NCBI GenBank assembly: GCA_026984555.1
Contig: JALSRY010000123.1
Coordinates: 1-19,867, forward strand
From: Phycisphaerae bacterium
GTDB lineage: Bacteria > Planctomycetota > Phycisphaerae > UBA1845 > Fen-1342
DNA: 19,867 bases
Reading direction: 5' to 3'
The position numbers were made by a program, and so were the translations under genes. Numbering within the stretch: position 1 is the stretch's first letter; each line of letters opens with the position of its first letter. The notes beneath the pieces are model-generated. The model had not been told where the DNA came from, did no database searches, and saw only the letters and a list, made by a program, of their open reading frames with translations. Positions 1 to 8,189 of this stretch are shown piece after piece.

Positions 1-1707
1 CGCCGCGAACGCACCGATGACCGCCTGCTTGTCCGCCGGCTTCATCCCCCCGTGCAGCAACCCGACCCGCAATCCCCGCCACGGCCCCGACACCAACCGC
101 TCGTGGGCCGCCTTGGCGGACACCAGGGGCGGCCCGCTACGTTTCCGGTCTGATCCGCCGGCCCCGGCCCCTTCCGGCACACCGCCGGGGAGCGTTTCGA
201 TCGGCGTTTCGTCCGTACCGATCAGCGGACAGACAACGTAGGCCTGTTCGCCCGCCTCCAGGCGTCCGCGCACGTAACGCATCACCGTCCGCCACTTCCG
301 CGACGTGACCACCTTGGTGATCGTCTGCCCGCGGCCGGGAGGCATTTCGTCGATTACCGAAACGTCCAGATCGCCGAACACCGTCATCGAAAGCGTGCGC
401 GGGATCGGCGTGGCGGTCATGACGAGGTAGTGTGGCATCGGCCCCTTCGTGCGAATCTGCGCGCGCTGCGCAACCCCGAACTTGTGCTGCTCATCCACGA
501 CGACCATCGCGAGATCGGCGAAAGCCACGTCCTTCTCGAGCAGGGCCTGCGTCCCCACGACGAGGTCGATCTCGCCCGCCTCGATCGCCGCCAGCGTTTC
601 CGACCGCTCGGCACGGGTCAGCTTGCCACGCAATAGCGCCCGCCGAACACGACTGCCGGCGAGGTACCGCTCGATACTCGCCAGGTGCTGCTGCGCGAGG
701 ATTTCCGTCGGCGCCATGATCGCCGCCTGGCGCCCGTTGGCGACGGCGACCAGGCATGCCCAGAGCGCCACCACCGTCTTGCCGCTTCCCACGTCGCCCT
801 GAAGCAAGCGGGTCATCGGGTGGCCGCTCTCCAGGTCGCGCGCGATCTCGCCGATCACCCGGTCCTGCGCCGCCGTCAGCGCAAACGGAAACCGAGCCCG
901 GATCCGCCGATCGATCTCGGGCGTGACATACAGCTTGCGCCCCGCCAGGAGCGCGACTTGGCGATACCGCCGAAGCGCCAGCGCCAGCTCCATCAGGAAA
1001 AACTCCTCGTACGCCAGCCGGCGACGAGCACGCTCCAGCTCGGCCTCATCACGCGGCTGGTGCATCGCCCGCACCGCTTGCGCCCGCGAGGGCCAGTCGC
1101 GCGACCGGCACAGCTCCGCCGGCAGAACCTCTTCCACCGCCAGCGGCCCCTGGGCCAACACCGCCTCCACCGCCCGCCGTATCGTCGGCGACTTGATCCG
1201 GTCGTTCGCGTGGTACACGCCCACCAGCCGCGCACCTCCCGACGGCCCCGCCAACACCGTGTTCGGCGGAAACGTCTGGATCCGCGGCTGAACCAGTTCC
1301 GGCCGACCGTCGTACTCCTGCACCTTGCCCGTCGCGATGACCAGCGCGCCTTCGAACAAGCCGCGCGGCGGATGACGTTGTTGAAACCAGCGCAGCGTGC
1401 ACACCTCGCTGCCGTCGGTGATTGTCACCTTCAGCGATTTCCACCGCCGCTTGAGATCGAGCACTTCGCCCCGGACGGTCGCCGTCGTGCCGGGCCGCAG
1501 ATCGGCGATTTCGACGCAGCCGATCTCGGTTTCGTAGCGGAACGGGTAATACGCCAGCAAATCGGCGACGGTGTGAATGCCGAGCGTGGCGAACAGGCGG
1601 GCGCGGTAGGGGCCGACACCCTTGACGTACTGGATCGGACTGTCGCTGCGCAACGCGGCCATGCGAGTCTGGACCTCGGTGGGGCAGTGGGCGCAGGGGC
1701 TGGCCAC
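1..1707 (-). CDS. recG: ATP-dependent DNA helicase RecG (3' end cut off by window edge)
   Basis: RecG is a superfamily 2 helicase that remodels stalled replication forks and branch-migrates Holliday junctions. The frame stays open for 569 codons to the window edge, so roughly the last fifth of the usual ~690 residues is missing. The N-terminal part has the wedge-domain entry (SPIQYVKGVGPYRARLF, about residues 23-39). Helicase motifs follow in order: Walker A GDVGSGKT at 304-311, DEQH at 405-408, and TATPIPRTL at 431-439. I chose the GTG at 1707 because AGAGG lies 6 bases upstream and an in-frame TAA lies 5 codons upstream. An ATG at 1662 is the fallback and would drop a short leader containing CAHC. 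It lies 78 bases downstream of the acyltransferase on the same strand, so it is probably the last visible gene of the ppa transcript. The family call is very secure. Confidence 0.96.
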   Translation of the reverse strand, partial: MASPCAHCPTEVQTRMAALRSDSPIQYVKGVGPYRARLFATLGIHTVADLLAYYPFRYETEIGCVEIADLRPGTTATVRGEVLDLKRRWKSLKVTITDGSEVCTLRWFQQRHPPRGLFEGALVIATGKVQEYDGRPELVQPRIQTFPPNTVLAGPSGGARLVGVYHANDRIKSPTIRRAVEAVLAQGPLAVEEVLPAELCRSRDWPSRAQAVRAMHQPRDEAELERARRRLAYEEFFLMELALALRRYRQVALLAGRKLYVTPEIDRRIRARFPFALTAAQDRVIGEIARDLESGHPMTRLLQGDVGSGKTVVALWACLVAVANGRQAAIMAPTEILAQQHLASIERYLAGSRVRRALLRGKLTRAERSETLAAIEAGEIDLVVGTQALLEKDVAFADLAMVVVDEQHKFGVAQRAQIRTKGPMPHYLVMTATPIPRTLSMTVFGDLDVSVIDEMPPGRGQTITKVVTSRKWRTVMRYVRGRLEAGEQAYVVCPLIGTDETPIETLPGGVPEGAGAGGSDRKRSGPPLVSAKAAHERLVSGPWRGLRVGLLHGGMKPADKQAVIGAFAA

Positions 1708-1785
1708 CGCGGTCCTCTTTTATACCGGATCGGGAGGGGTTCGTCGTTTTCGAGCAACCGGATCGGAACCAGCGATCGCACCCGC

Positions 1786-3171
1786 TCAGGACGGCGCCGC
1801 GGTGCGCATGAGCTCGATCATCCCGTCGAGCAGCCGCTCGATGCGCGTACGCGCCACGAGTCCTTCGTAGAACGCTCCGCAAAGGTTCATGCCGCGTTCG
1901 GTAAGGTTCACGTCGATCGTCAAACCCGGTCGCGGGCGAGCCGTCGCCATGCCGTAATAATTCCGCAGCCCCAGCGTGCAGAACGTCTCCATCGGACGTG
2001 TGAACGCTCCCATCAGTCCCAGCGGCAGCGATGGTGGACGGAACAACCCGCCCCCACCCGCGGGCGCCGTCCAGCCCCGCCGCACGACCGCCGCCGCCAG
2101 CCCGATCGGCAGCCGCGTCAGTTGGGCCAGGACGGCGAACTGCCGCGCCGAAAACCCCGCCGCCATGTGCGCCAGCATCTGGTCACGCAGTCGGTCCGCG
2201 GTCGCCACGATGTCATCCACGGAACCCGCCGACACCGCCAGCGGAACCGCACTCGTCAGGTTGCGACACACGGGTGTGCGCGCCCGGCGTTTGCGGTGGT
2301 TGACCAGGTTGAGTGTGCGCAGCGATGTGTCGGGCGCGGGTGTGTGCGGCAAGGCGTGCGCCAACGCTTTGAGCGCACAAGCCCGCAGAAAATCGCCGAA
2401 ACGACCAAATCCGCACACGCGCAGCGCCGCGTCGCGCACCGCCTGCATCCCGGCGGGATCGAGGCGACGATGCACGATCCGCAACCGACCCGCGCGCTCC
2501 AGCGGCACCGACGGATCCGCCAGCGTCGCCGCGGGCGCCTCCGACCGCCGCCCCGTCTTCAGCGCCGCCAGCGTCTCCCGCAGTCGCCGGGTCAGCGGCC
2601 ACTCGCCCGTCAGCCGACCGTAGGCGTCGTCGTCCGCGACCGCCGGCGCAGGCAGCGCATCCGGCGCGTCGTGCGCGTAAAGCTCGTCGAGGTCTTCGAG
2701 GAAAAACGTCGCTCCGCGCGCGTCCATCAACGCGTGTCGGAATCGAACCATCAACACGTCGCCCCGCGCCGCCGAGCGCAACACGTGAACCCGCAGCGGC
2801 GGCAGTTCCGGCGCGACGATGGATTCGTTGTACAACGCCTCGATCCGCTCGTGCAACGACACCGGACCGACCGCATCTTCCTCCCACACCCGCACGATGC
2901 GCTCCACCACGTCGCGAGCGGTTTGCCCAAGACGCCAGCGCGGCCGGCCGCTCACCGGCGTCTTCACGAGGCGCCCGCCCGCCGCCGGATGACGCCGCAA
3001 CAACGCCCCCACGGCCCGGCGCAGCCGATGCTCGTCGAGTCGGCCGTCGAGTTCGAGGATGATCTGGATATTGAGATTGGGCAGGCCCAGGCCGCGGGCG
3101 GCTTCGTCCGCGATGAAGAACATCAGGTCGAGCGGGTTGGGCTCGTGGATCGCGGGCACGGATGTGGGCAT
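1786..3171 (-). CDS. Condensation/wax-ester-synthase-like acyltransferase
   Basis: This 461-residue protein looks like a stand-alone member of the CoA-dependent acyltransferase superfamily (condensation domains, WS/DGAT, PapA-type). The N-terminus (LDLMFFIADE, then NIQIILELDGRLDEHRLRRAV and LLRRHPAAGGR) has the usual first half of the fold. The catalytic HxxxD motif is HALMD at residues 146-150, followed by ARG where many relatives have G. A second conserved region (NLVNHRKR...RNLTSAVPL) and the C-terminal VNLTERGMNLCGAFYEGL complete the two-lobed layout. Members join acyl groups from CoA or carrier-protein thioesters to an alcohol or amine; the substrate here cannot be read from sequence. 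GAGG lies about 6 bases before the ATG. It starts 26 bases after the ppa stop, so the two are almost certainly co-transcribed. No carrier protein or adenylation domain is adjacent, which argues against a peptide synthetase cluster. Confidence 0.8.
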   Translation of the reverse strand: MPTSVPAIHEPNPLDLMFFIADEAARGLGLPNLNIQIILELDGRLDEHRLRRAVGALLRRHPAAGGRLVKTPVSGRPRWRLGQTARDVVERIVRVWEEDAVGPVSLHERIEALYNESIVAPELPPLRVHVLRSAARGDVLMVRFRHALMDARGATFFLEDLDELYAHDAPDALPAPAVADDDAYGRLTGEWPLTRRLRETLAALKTGRRSEAPAATLADPSVPLERAGRLRIVHRRLDPAGMQAVRDAALRVCGFGRFGDFLRACALKALAHALPHTPAPDTSLRTLNLVNHRKRRARTPVCRNLTSAVPLAVSAGSVDDIVATADRLRDQMLAHMAAGFSARQFAVLAQLTRLPIGLAAAVVRRGWTAPAGGGGLFRPPSLPLGLMGAFTRPMETFCTLGLRNYYGMATARPRPGLTIDVNLTERGMNLCGAFYEGLVARTRIERLLDGMIELMRTAAPS

Positions 3172-3197
3172 CGTCGCCTCGCCGGCGCGGTGCGCCC

Positions 3198-3770
3198 TCA
3201 GGCCAGGTCGCCCATGGCCCGGCGGCCCAAGCGTTCCACGTAGCGATCCACCGACGCGCTGACTTCCTTGATCGCCTCGGACGCCGGCGCGAATCCGTCC
3301 GTTTCGATCGAGACCCCTTCGAGCTCCTTGTACGTCGCGAAGAAGTGCTCGACCTCGCGCAGGAAGTGCGGCGGCACATCATCGAGATCGCGAATGTGCT
3401 CGTACAGCGGGTCCGTGTTGGGAACACCCAGCAGCTTGTAGTCGTTGATTCCCGCTTCGCTCATGCGGAAAAGCGCCACGACGTGCGTTTCGATCAGGCA
3501 CCCGCTGAACGTCGGCTCGTTGACCATCACGAGGACATCGAGCGGATCCCCGTCCTCCGCCAGCGTCTGGGGAATGAACCCGTAGTCGCCCGGGTAGTGA
3601 CTCGACGAATAGAGGTAGCGATCGAGCCGCATCACGCCCGTTTTCTTGTCGATCTCGAACTTGCTCCGGCGGCCCTTGGGAATCTCGATGATCGCGTTGA
3701 CCACCGTGGGCAGGGCCACGCCGGCGGGGACGTTCGCATACATCGTCTGCTCGAAAAAGGGAGACATCAT
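3198..3770 (-). CDS. ppa: Inorganic pyrophosphatase, family I
   Basis: This soluble Mg-dependent enzyme hydrolyses pyrophosphate to two phosphates, pulling biosynthetic reactions forward. The family I signature D-G-D-P-L-D-V is at residues 73-79, preceded by SSSHYPGDYGFIPQT with conserved substrate-binding residues. IIEIPKGRRSKFEIDKKTG near residues 27-45 is also typical. From the ATG at 3770 the protein has 190 residues, normal for the bacterial type. That start is preceded by AAAGGA with short spacing; a second ATG follows at once at 3767. The frame is also open to an ATG at 3827, which adds 19 residues; see the separate finding about that start. It is the first gene of a run continuing into the acyltransferase and recG, and diverges from glycogen phosphorylase. 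Confidence 0.95.
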   Translation of the reverse strand: MMSPFFEQTMYANVPAGVALPTVVNAIIEIPKGRRSKFEIDKKTGVMRLDRYLYSSSHYPGDYGFIPQTLAEDGDPLDVLVMVNEPTFSGCLIETHVVALFRMSEAGINDYKLLGVPNTDPLYEHIRDLDDVPPHFLREVEHFFATYKELEGVSIETDGFAPASEAIKEVSASVDRYVERLGRRAMGDLA

Positions 3771-3835
3771 CCGTTCCTTTCGTATCGCGGGAACCGCGGC
3801 GAACTCGCCCGACACCTCCCGCCTCATCCGGCGTC

Positions 3836-3865
3836 ACCATAGCCCAAACGCGGGGGGCGTGGCAA
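3836..3865 (-). promoter_or_regulatory. Predicted sigma-70-type promoter for ppa
   Basis: On the minus strand TTGCCA (3865-3860) is followed after 18 bases by TATGGT (3841-3836). Transcription would begin near 3829, leaving about 58 bases before the 3770 start, or only about 2 bases before the alternative ATG at 3827. This is prediction by pattern only. Confidence 0.4.
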
Positions 3866-3951
3866 TCCAACGGCCGGCGCCGGCTTCACCGGCCCAACCC
3901 GCCATCCCCACCCGCCACGGGCAATCCCCCCTTGCGCCATACCTCCGACCA

Positions 3952-3980
3952 TTGAATTTATCGGAGCAACTGCGTCTAAT
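3952..3980 (+). promoter_or_regulatory. Predicted sigma-70-type promoter for glycogen phosphorylase
   Basis: TTGAAT (3952-3957), a 17-base spacer and TCTAAT (3975-3980) match the -35/-10 pattern, in the only clearly AT-leaning patch of the ppa-glgP intergenic region. The predicted start near 3987 gives a leader of about 34 bases before the ATG at 4021. Confidence 0.5.
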
Positions 3981-4020
3981 GCGTGCATGTTACCGGCACG
4001 GGTCGGCACGGAGCCTACCG

Positions 4021-6615
4021 ATGAGCAATCCCAACACTTCCACGCAAACAACCCGGACGAGCGACTCGACTCCCCGAACGCCCAGAACTCCCGCAGGGCA
4101 AACGCGAAAACGCAACGCCCGCCGGGACGCCCTGATCGAGGGATTCCTCCACCACGTCCGCTTCACCCAGGCCGAGGGGTGGGAGTCCGCGACGCCCCAC
4201 GACCACTTCAACGCGCTGGCGCTCTCGGTCCGCGACCGGATCGTCGACCGGATGATCGCCACGCAGCGCACCTACCATGCGCGCGACGCCAAGCGCGTGT
4301 ATTACCTCTCGATGGAGTACCTGCTCGGTCGTTCGCTGCGCAACAACCTCGTCTGTCTCGGGCTGTGGGAGCAGGCTCGTGACGGGCTCGCCGCCTACGG
4401 CATCGACATCGACCGCCTGTGCGAGATCGAGCCCGATGCCGGACTCGGAAACGGGGGGCTCGGACGCCTGGCCGCGTGCTATATCGACTCCGCCGCCACC
4501 CTCGAACTGCCACTCTACGGCTACGGCATCCGCTACGAGTACGGGATTTTCGAGCAGGCCATCGAGGACGGATGGCAGGTCGAGCACCCGGACTACTGGC
4601 TACGCTTCGGGTCGCCGTGGGAAATCCCCCGCCCCGAGTTCACCACGCCCGTGCGGCTGTACGGCTATGTCGAAGGAGTCGAGGACGAGCAAGGACGCTT
4701 TCGCCCGAAGTGGAAAGGCTATCGCACCGTGATGGGGCTGCCCTACGACGTGCCGATCGTCGGTACCGGCGTCAACACGGTCAACCTTCTGCGGCTCTGG
4801 TCGGCCCGCGCTTCCGAAACCTTCGACCTGCCGGCCTTCAACCGTGGCGGATACGTCGAAGCGGTGCGTGAGAAGGCCCTCAGCGAGACCATCTCGAAAG
4901 TGCTCTACCCGAGCGACGAAATCGCCGCCGGTCGCGAGCTGCGCGTCGAGCAACAGTACTTCTTCGTGGCCTGCACGCTGTCGGACATTCTTCGCCGCTA
5001 CGAGCGCACCCACGACACGCTCGACGCCCTGCCCGACAAGGTCGCCATCCAACTCAACGATACGCACCCGGCGCTGGCTGTCGCCGAGCTGATGCGCATC
5101 CTCGTCGACGAACGCGGCCTTGCCTGGGAACGGGCGTGGGAGCTGACCGTGCCGTGCTTCGGATACACCAACCACACGCTGCTGCCCGAAGCGCTCGAAG
5201 TCTGGCCCGTGGACCTCATCGGACGCGTCCTGCCACGCCACCTCCAGATCATCTACGAAATCAACGCCCGCTTCCTCAAACAGGTCGAGCAGCGCTGGCC
5301 CGGCGACGCCGACCGGAAGCGACGCATGTCCCTGATCCAGGAGGACGAGCCCAAGTCGGTCCGCATGGCCCACCTCGCGATCGTCGGCAGTCACGCCGTC
5401 AACGGCGTCGCCGCCCTCCACACCGAGCTGATCCGCAGCCGCCTCGTACCCGACTTCGCCGAGCTGTGGCCCGAAAAGTTCTCCAACAAGACCAACGGTG
5501 TTACGCCGCGACGGTGGCTGGCAGCGTGCAACCCCGGCCTGGCCGGCCTCATCACCGAGCACATCGGCGACGGCTGGATCCGCGACCTCGACCAGTTGCG
5601 CCGGCTCGAACCGCTCGCCGACGACGCCGACTTCCAGAAACGATTCCGCGTGACCAAACGCGAAAACAAACATCGCCTCGCACAGCGAATCGCCCGGCAC
5701 CTCGGCCTGCGCATCTCGGACGAGGCCCTTTTCGATGTACAGGTCAAACGCTTGCACGAGTACAAACGGCAACTGCTGAACATCCTCCAGGTCGTGGTAC
5801 GCTACCATCGACTGCTCGATGGCAACCAGGACGACGTCGTCCCGCGCGTCGTCCTCTTCGGTGCCAAGGCGGCCCCGGCCTACTCGCGGGCCAAGCTGAT
5901 TATCAAGCTCATCAACGACGTCGCCCGCACCATCAACCGCGACGACCGCGTCGCCGGCAAACTCCAGGTGCTCTTCCTGCCCAACTACCGCGTCTCGCTG
6001 GCCGAGAAGATCATCCCCGCCGCGGACCTCTCCGAGCAGATTTCCACCGCCGGCATGGAAGCCTCCGGTACCGGCAACATGAAATTCGCGCTCAACGGCG
6101 CGCTGACCATCGGAACGCTCGACGGAGCGAATATCGAGATTCGCGAGGCCGTCGGCGAGGAAAACTTCTTCCTGTTCGGGCTCAACGCCGAGGAGGTGCT
6201 GGCCAAACGCTCGCGGCACGATCCCTGGAGCGTCTACCACCGCAACGAGGAGGTCCGCCGCGCCATCCACGCGATCTCGAACGGCCAGTTCAACGCCGGC
6301 TCGCCGGAGCTGTTCCGGCCGATCTTCGATTGGCTGCTCAACGAGGGCGACTACTACATGCTCCTGGCCGATGTCGAGTCGTACCTGGAAGCCCAGCAGC
6401 GCGTGGATACGCTCTGGCGCGACCCCCGGCGCTGGGACCGGGCCGCGATTCTCAACGTGGCGCGGATGGGATACTTCTCGAGCGATCGCGCCGTCAGCGA
6501 ATACGCCCGCGACATCTGGAACATCGACCCGGTTCCCGTCGAAGTCCCCGCGTTTCGCCGACCACGCCGCCGCCCCTCGACCAAAGTCGTCCAGCCGGCC
6601 GGACGCCAACCCTGA
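4021..6615 (+). CDS. glgP: Glycogen/starch/alpha-glucan phosphorylase
   Basis: This PLP-dependent GT35 enzyme releases glucose-1-phosphate from the non-reducing ends of glycogen. The 864-residue protein shows RVYYLSMEYLLGRSLRNNL (92-110), the glycine-rich AGLGNGGLGRLAACYIDS, the DIPIVGTG-like DVPIVGTGVNT region, VQYFFVA-type EQQYFFVACTLSDILRRY, and the phosphorylase signature EASGTGNMKFALNGALTIGT, whose lysine (about residue 688) should bind PLP. I chose the ATG at 4021 because GGAG lies 7 bases upstream and it falls downstream of a good promoter; the open frame extends further back only into the divergent ppa gene. Two additions to the core are visible: a Ser/Thr/Pro-rich, low-complexity N-terminus of about 30 residues and a basic, Arg/Pro-rich C-terminal tail. 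Both are likely disordered. No other glycogen genes are adjacent. Confidence 0.96.
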   Translation: MSNPNTSTQTTRTSDSTPRTPRTPAGQTRKRNARRDALIEGFLHHVRFTQAEGWESATPHDHFNALALSVRDRIVDRMIATQRTYHARDAKRVYYLSMEYLLGRSLRNNLVCLGLWEQARDGLAAYGIDIDRLCEIEPDAGLGNGGLGRLAACYIDSAATLELPLYGYGIRYEYGIFEQAIEDGWQVEHPDYWLRFGSPWEIPRPEFTTPVRLYGYVEGVEDEQGRFRPKWKGYRTVMGLPYDVPIVGTGVNTVNLLRLWSARASETFDLPAFNRGGYVEAVREKALSETISKVLYPSDEIAAGRELRVEQQYFFVACTLSDILRRYERTHDTLDALPDKVAIQLNDTHPALAVAELMRILVDERGLAWERAWELTVPCFGYTNHTLLPEALEVWPVDLIGRVLPRHLQIIYEINARFLKQVEQRWPGDADRKRRMSLIQEDEPKSVRMAHLAIVGSHAVNGVAALHTELIRSRLVPDFAELWPEKFSNKTNGVTPRRWLAACNPGLAGLITEHIGDGWIRDLDQLRRLEPLADDADFQKRFRVTKRENKHRLAQRIARHLGLRISDEALFDVQVKRLHEYKRQLLNILQVVVRYHRLLDGNQDDVVPRVVLFGAKAAPAYSRAKLIIKLINDVARTINRDDRVAGKLQVLFLPNYRVSLAEKIIPAADLSEQISTAGMEASGTGNMKFALNGALTIGTLDGANIEIREAVGEENFFLFGLNAEEVLAKRSRHDPWSVYHRNEEVRRAIHAISNGQFNAGSPELFRPIFDWLLNEGDYYMLLADVESYLEAQQRVDTLWRDPRRWDRAAILNVARMGYFSSDRAVSEYARDIWNIDPVPVEVPAFRRPRRRPSTKVVQPAGRQP

Positions 6616-6659
6616 CTCCCCGCGCCCGGCCGCGACCAGCCGCACAAACTCCCCGTCTA

Positions 6660-6683
6660 CGCCGGGCGCGCGGTTGCCCGGCG
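6660..6683. terminator. GC-rich hairpin after glgP
   Basis: A perfect 8-base-pair inverted repeat, CGCCGGGC (6660-6667) and GCCCGGCG (6676-6683), encloses an 8-base loop 45 bases after the glgP stop. No T-run follows, so it is either a weak or factor-assisted terminator or an mRNA 3'-end stabiliser. Confidence 0.4.
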
Positions 6684-6704
6684 GATGGGCCACGTTCGGC
6701 GGCC

Positions 6705-6733
6705 TTGCCCCCGGTGGCCCGCGGCCGTAGCTT
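6705..6733 (+). promoter_or_regulatory. Predicted promoter, leaderless, for the 6740 gene
   Basis: TTGCCC (6705-6710), a 17-base spacer and TAGCTT (6728-6733). The ATG at 6740 begins 6 bases after the -10 element, exactly where transcription would be expected to start. No Shine-Dalgarno sequence precedes that ATG, which fits a leaderless message. Confidence 0.45.
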
Positions 6734-6739
6734 GCGCGC

Positions 6740-8170
6740 ATGAAGGCGAAACGCACGCGCACATCGGGGACACGGCGCCGATTGTCGCTGGCCATATGCG
6801 TCGCCGCGATCGTGGTGACGTTGCCGGCCGGCTGCGCGACACTACGCTTCTGGCGCGCGGTGCCGAAAATCGCGGTGCAGGCCCGCTTCTTCCCGCGGGC
6901 GGAGCAACAGGCGGCGTACCGACGAGCGTTGCGCTCGCCGCAGGCGGTGGCCGCGTATCGGTTCTTGCAGGCCAGCCGGGCGCTGACCGCGGCGGCGATG
7001 GGTCGCGCCACGCCGGCGCAGCTCGAAACTCAGCTCGATCAGGTCCTGGCCGGAACGACGGCGTCTCAACTCGGCCGCTTGCAGCGGGCCGCGGCTCGCC
7101 TCTGGGAACTACACCAGGCCGGAGCCCCCCCGGACCAGCGGTGGACCGCCGTGCGACCGTATCTCGAAGGCATCGAGCGGGGGGACTTCGCCCATTTGCT
7201 CGATGATCTCCTCGCCGCCTTGACGCGGGAGTATGGCGCTGCCGGGCTCGGCCCCGGAACCGCTTGCACGCTGGCACAGTGGGCGGTGGGTCACGACCAC
7301 GGCCCGTTCCTCCAGCGCTTCGTCGGAGACCTCGACGAGATGATCGCACAACGCCGGCACGCGGGCGACACGGCCGCAGCCCGCACCTGTCGCACCGTGC
7401 GAAACCGTCTGCTGCGCCAGTGGGTACTCGATCCCGGACCGCCGACGCTCCGGCTGTTGGCGGCCGACCTGCTGGCCGATACGCTCGAACGCGACGGCGC
7501 CCCACGCGAACAGGCACAAGCCATCGCCGCCAATCTGCGCCAGTGGCGCAACCGGTACCGAGCCGAAATCGCCCGCCGCCCCCTGGACGTGCTCGCGGCA
7601 TACCAGAAACCCGCACTCGCCCCGCGCGCAAGCCAAACCCTCACCACGCGGGCGGCACTGACGGTCTGGTTGGCCGTGGCTCTGGCGGTGGCCGCCTTGC
7701 TCACCATCGGCCTCGCACCCTGGCTGTTCCGCGCCATCGCCCCGCCGAATGATCGCCGCATGTTCCTCGCGGGCGCCGCGGCGGCGATCGTGGTGGCCGT
7801 CGGTGGCATACTTTGGATCGCCCTTCGACCGGACCTGATCCGCGCCGATTTTCGCGCCGACTGCTCCGCGCTGCGCTACTGCCCGGTCAGCCCGCTGGTG
7901 GCGGCGTTGCTCGTGCTCGTCCTGATCGCGGTCGCCTCGCGGTTGACCCGGAAAACCGCCGGCGGACGAGCTCACCGGCTCGGCGCGGTCGCCGCCGGTA
8001 CCTGGCTGATGCTCGCCGTCACGCTGTGGGGTGCTGCCATTGCGGCGGAAGCGGCCCGGCGGGATTATGAACGGGCGACGGCGGCAGCTTGTAACGCCCC
8101 GCTCGCCGCGCTGCTCGGAGAAACCCAGGCGACATCGCTGCTCGCGCCGCTGCGCGCGTGGCAACCCTGA
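6740..8170 (+). CDS. Unrecognised membrane protein with lipobox-like N-terminus and four C-terminal helices
   Basis: I do not recognise the family. The 476-residue product begins with a basic stretch and a hydrophobic segment ending LPAGC (Cys32), which resembles a lipoprotein signal although Pro at -3 is unusual; it could instead be a membrane anchor. Residues about 45-290 are helical, rich in Ala/Arg/Leu and lack strong motifs. Four hydrophobic segments follow at about 306-330, 341-361, 384-401 and 415-437. A long soluble domain before a four-helix C-terminus suggests an envelope protein. There is no ribosome-binding site before the ATG; a promoter ending 6 bases upstream suggests leaderless translation. 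Tryptophanase starts 19 bases downstream, so the two may share a transcript, but a functional link is not evident. The hydrophobic helices and the tight spacing support it over the open frames on the other strand. Confidence 0.75.
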   Translation: MKAKRTRTSGTRRRLSLAICVAAIVVTLPAGCATLRFWRAVPKIAVQARFFPRAEQQAAYRRALRSPQAVAAYRFLQASRALTAAAMGRATPAQLETQLDQVLAGTTASQLGRLQRAAARLWELHQAGAPPDQRWTAVRPYLEGIERGDFAHLLDDLLAALTREYGAAGLGPGTACTLAQWAVGHDHGPFLQRFVGDLDEMIAQRRHAGDTAAARTCRTVRNRLLRQWVLDPGPPTLRLLAADLLADTLERDGAPREQAQAIAANLRQWRNRYRAEIARRPLDVLAAYQKPALAPRASQTLTTRAALTVWLAVALAVAALLTIGLAPWLFRAIAPPNDRRMFLAGAAAAIVVAVGGILWIALRPDLIRADFRADCSALRYCPVSPLVAALLVLVLIAVASRLTRKTAGGRAHRLGAVAAGTWLMLAVTLWGAAIAAEAARRDYERATAAACNAPLAALLGETQATSLLAPLRAWQP

Positions 8171-8189
8171 ATCCACGGAACCACCAGTC

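Noticed and set aside
1708..1785. Separate promoter for recG at the TATAAA near 1720
   Set aside because: No matching -35 element lies at a suitable distance, and the ribosome site AGAGG explains the start; co-transcription with the upstream genes is simpler.
685..3243. An 852-codon open frame on the plus strand across recG and the acyltransferase
   Set aside because: It is antisense to two well-supported genes, its product is Arg/His/Gln-rich without any domain, and long antisense frames are expected in GC-rich DNA.
4600..7011. An 803-codon minus-strand frame opposite glycogen phosphorylase
   Set aside because: It mirrors the codon pattern of glgP and shows no recognisable family; glgP is certain.
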